From Verrucomicrobiota bacterium (GTDB taxonomy: Bacteria > Verrucomicrobiota > Verrucomicrobiia > Limisphaerales > UBA1319), in contig JAKLFB010000026.1 of NCBI GenBank assembly GCA_022711435.1, positions 1-64,000 of the forward strand: a stretch of 64,000 bases of DNA, given 5' to 3'. The notes beneath the pieces are model-generated. The model did not search any database. It saw only the letters and a program-made list of their open reading frames with translations, and was not told the origin of the DNA. The number at the start of each line of letters is the position of its first letter. Position 1 is the stretch's first letter. The position numbers and the translations under genes were made by a program. Positions 63,396 to 64,000 of this stretch are shown here, one piece after another.

Positions 63396-63520
63396 CTTTT
63401 TGCGTCTTTTTGAGTTTCTTGTGGCAATTAAAGGTCGGTTGTTCAACCTATAGCCGCAAAACCTCTCAAAGAAGAACCGCGAATATTCCGGCGCCGAACC
63501 GCAAATCCAGGCGAATGGAC
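63396..63520. repeat. intergenic repeat debris (TTTGCGTCTTTTTGAG... / ACCGCGAAT type)
   Basis: The stretch contains TTTTTGCGTCTTTTTGAGTT, GGTTGTTCAACC (a palindrome), and ACCGCGAAT...ACCGCAAAT...GCGAATGGACGCGA. Strings like these are dispersed near gene ends in many bacterial genomes. No gene is seen between 63243 and 63562. It lies downstream of the partial gene at the right edge. Confidence 0.35.
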
Positions 63521-63562
63521 GCGAGTGGCGTCAACGCGCCTGGAATACGCCGCAGCAAGGGC

Positions 63563-64000
63563 TCAGGGCGCGGGGAGCGCCAGAATGCGCGCGTAGCAGG
63601 CGTCTGCGCCGGCGATGGGCGTTGGGAGGACAGCCTCCACCGTCTCGGATGACTCGTCGCTTCCGAGCGTTCTCTGGGCGGCGCCGGCCTCGCTCCAGCC
63701 GCCGTCCAATCCCGAGGCGACCTCGATCCGATAGGAGACATCGCACGGATCCTTCAGCCGGCGGAACACGATCTTGAGCAGGCCATCTTCCAGATGCGCC
63801 CGTGGCAGGACCTCGGTCCCCGCGCGCCGCGGATCGGTGACGAAGGCGTATTCGGCGAAGTTGGGCCAGGGATCGCCATCCGGGTTGGCGTCGGGGCCGC
63901 TCACCGCGGGGTCTTCCTGCTCCGTGGCCGAGAAATGAATCCGCACCCAGGCCTGGAAACCCGCGGCCGGGGCGGGATCGTCGATGCCTGGCGAGCCGCC
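63563..64000 (-). CDS. secreted protein, C-terminal part only (partial at the right edge)
   Basis: The frame is open to the window edge and ends at 63563. It holds a verrucomicrobial closing region: DGDPWPNFAEYAFVTDPRRA (the 'N-x-x-E-Y-A' segment that follows a catalytic or LamG part) and then LLKIVFRRLKDPCDVSYRIE, EVASGLDGGWSEAG and the final CYARILALPAP. This module is related to the 'FFRL' units of the proteins at 28.2, 50.2 and 53.7 kb. The main domain is outside the window, so the function cannot be named. Confidence 0.75.
   Translation of the reverse strand, partial: GGSPGIDDPAPAAGFQAWVRIHFSATEQEDPAVSGPDANPDGDPWPNFAEYAFVTDPRRAGTEVLPRAHLEDGLLKIVFRRLKDPCDVSYRIEVASGLDGGWSEAGAAQRTLGSDESSETVEAVLPTPIAGADACYARILALPAP

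Overview
This 64 kb window is a GC-rich chromosomal segment, most likely from a verrucomicrobial bacterium (phylum Verrucomicrobiota, perhaps the Limisphaerales/Pedosphaera side). The lineage call is inference. It rests on sulfatases and glycoside hydrolases with signal peptides but no SusC/SusD pair, a prepilin-type protein with the H-X9-DG ending, large secreted LamG/Ig-like proteins, a recurring C-terminal module ending in 'FFRL', and a housekeeping block pyrD - lptA-like - lptB - hprK. No rRNA, tRNA or CRISPR was seen.

Region 1 (1-11.5 kb) is an arabinan/xylan/fucoside degradation locus, mostly on the minus strand: a decayed FecR/LamG gene, GH95, GH43, a small secreted protein, a CE1-type esterase, an esterase remnant and GH51. 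A GPH-family sugar symporter at the left edge is cut by the end of an ISL3-like insertion sequence that runs off the window. An alpha/beta hydrolase lies between them on the plus strand.

Region 2 (11.5-28 kb) is mosaic and partly eroded. It holds a GH39-like enzyme, a DUF4434 protein, a photolyase-like N-terminal fragment, an epimerase fused to a GH29 fragment, a large secreted protein, a frameshifted GH43-like gene coupled to a sulfatase, an IS630 transposase scar, a secreted protein of unknown function and a 13-Asp-box beta-propeller protein. Several gene breaks lie beside repeats.

Region 3 (28-38 kb) holds a secreted lipase-like esterase and then the conserved core: hprK, lptB, an LptA-like protein, pyrD, a PolB-type exonuclease and a 20-residue lysine-rich peptide with a strong ribosome site and promoter. 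Next comes a pair of overlapping genes, a galacturonokinase-like GHMP kinase and a small sugar-phosphate nucleotidylyltransferase.

Region 4 (37.9-64 kb) is a second, sulfated-polysaccharide locus: four sulfatases, a DUF5060/DUF4038 (GH140-like) enzyme, a large clan-A-like hydrolase, an ABC-type binding protein, an M23-like LamG protein, a protein with three tandem ThuA-like modules, a pseudopilin, a GntT permease, an amidohydrolase, a GH30-like protein and a LacI regulator. The LacI gene has a near-consensus promoter with a TGCGCA-N5-TGCGCA operator just after the -10. The simplest reading is that secreted sulfatases and hydrolases release sugars or sugar acids, GntT imports an acid sugar, the amidohydrolase and kinase/nucleotidylyltransferase may act on it, and LacI controls at least its own operon.

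Mobile DNA is a second theme. A complete 300-bp MITE with ~30-bp inverted ends and TTA duplications (62943-63242) shares its first 114 bp, with one mismatch, with 15091-15204, and its end also lies at 11213. A second ~115-bp repeat sits directly before three start codons, always in the same orientation. A third, palindromic repeat is embedded in the coding start of the lptA-like gene.
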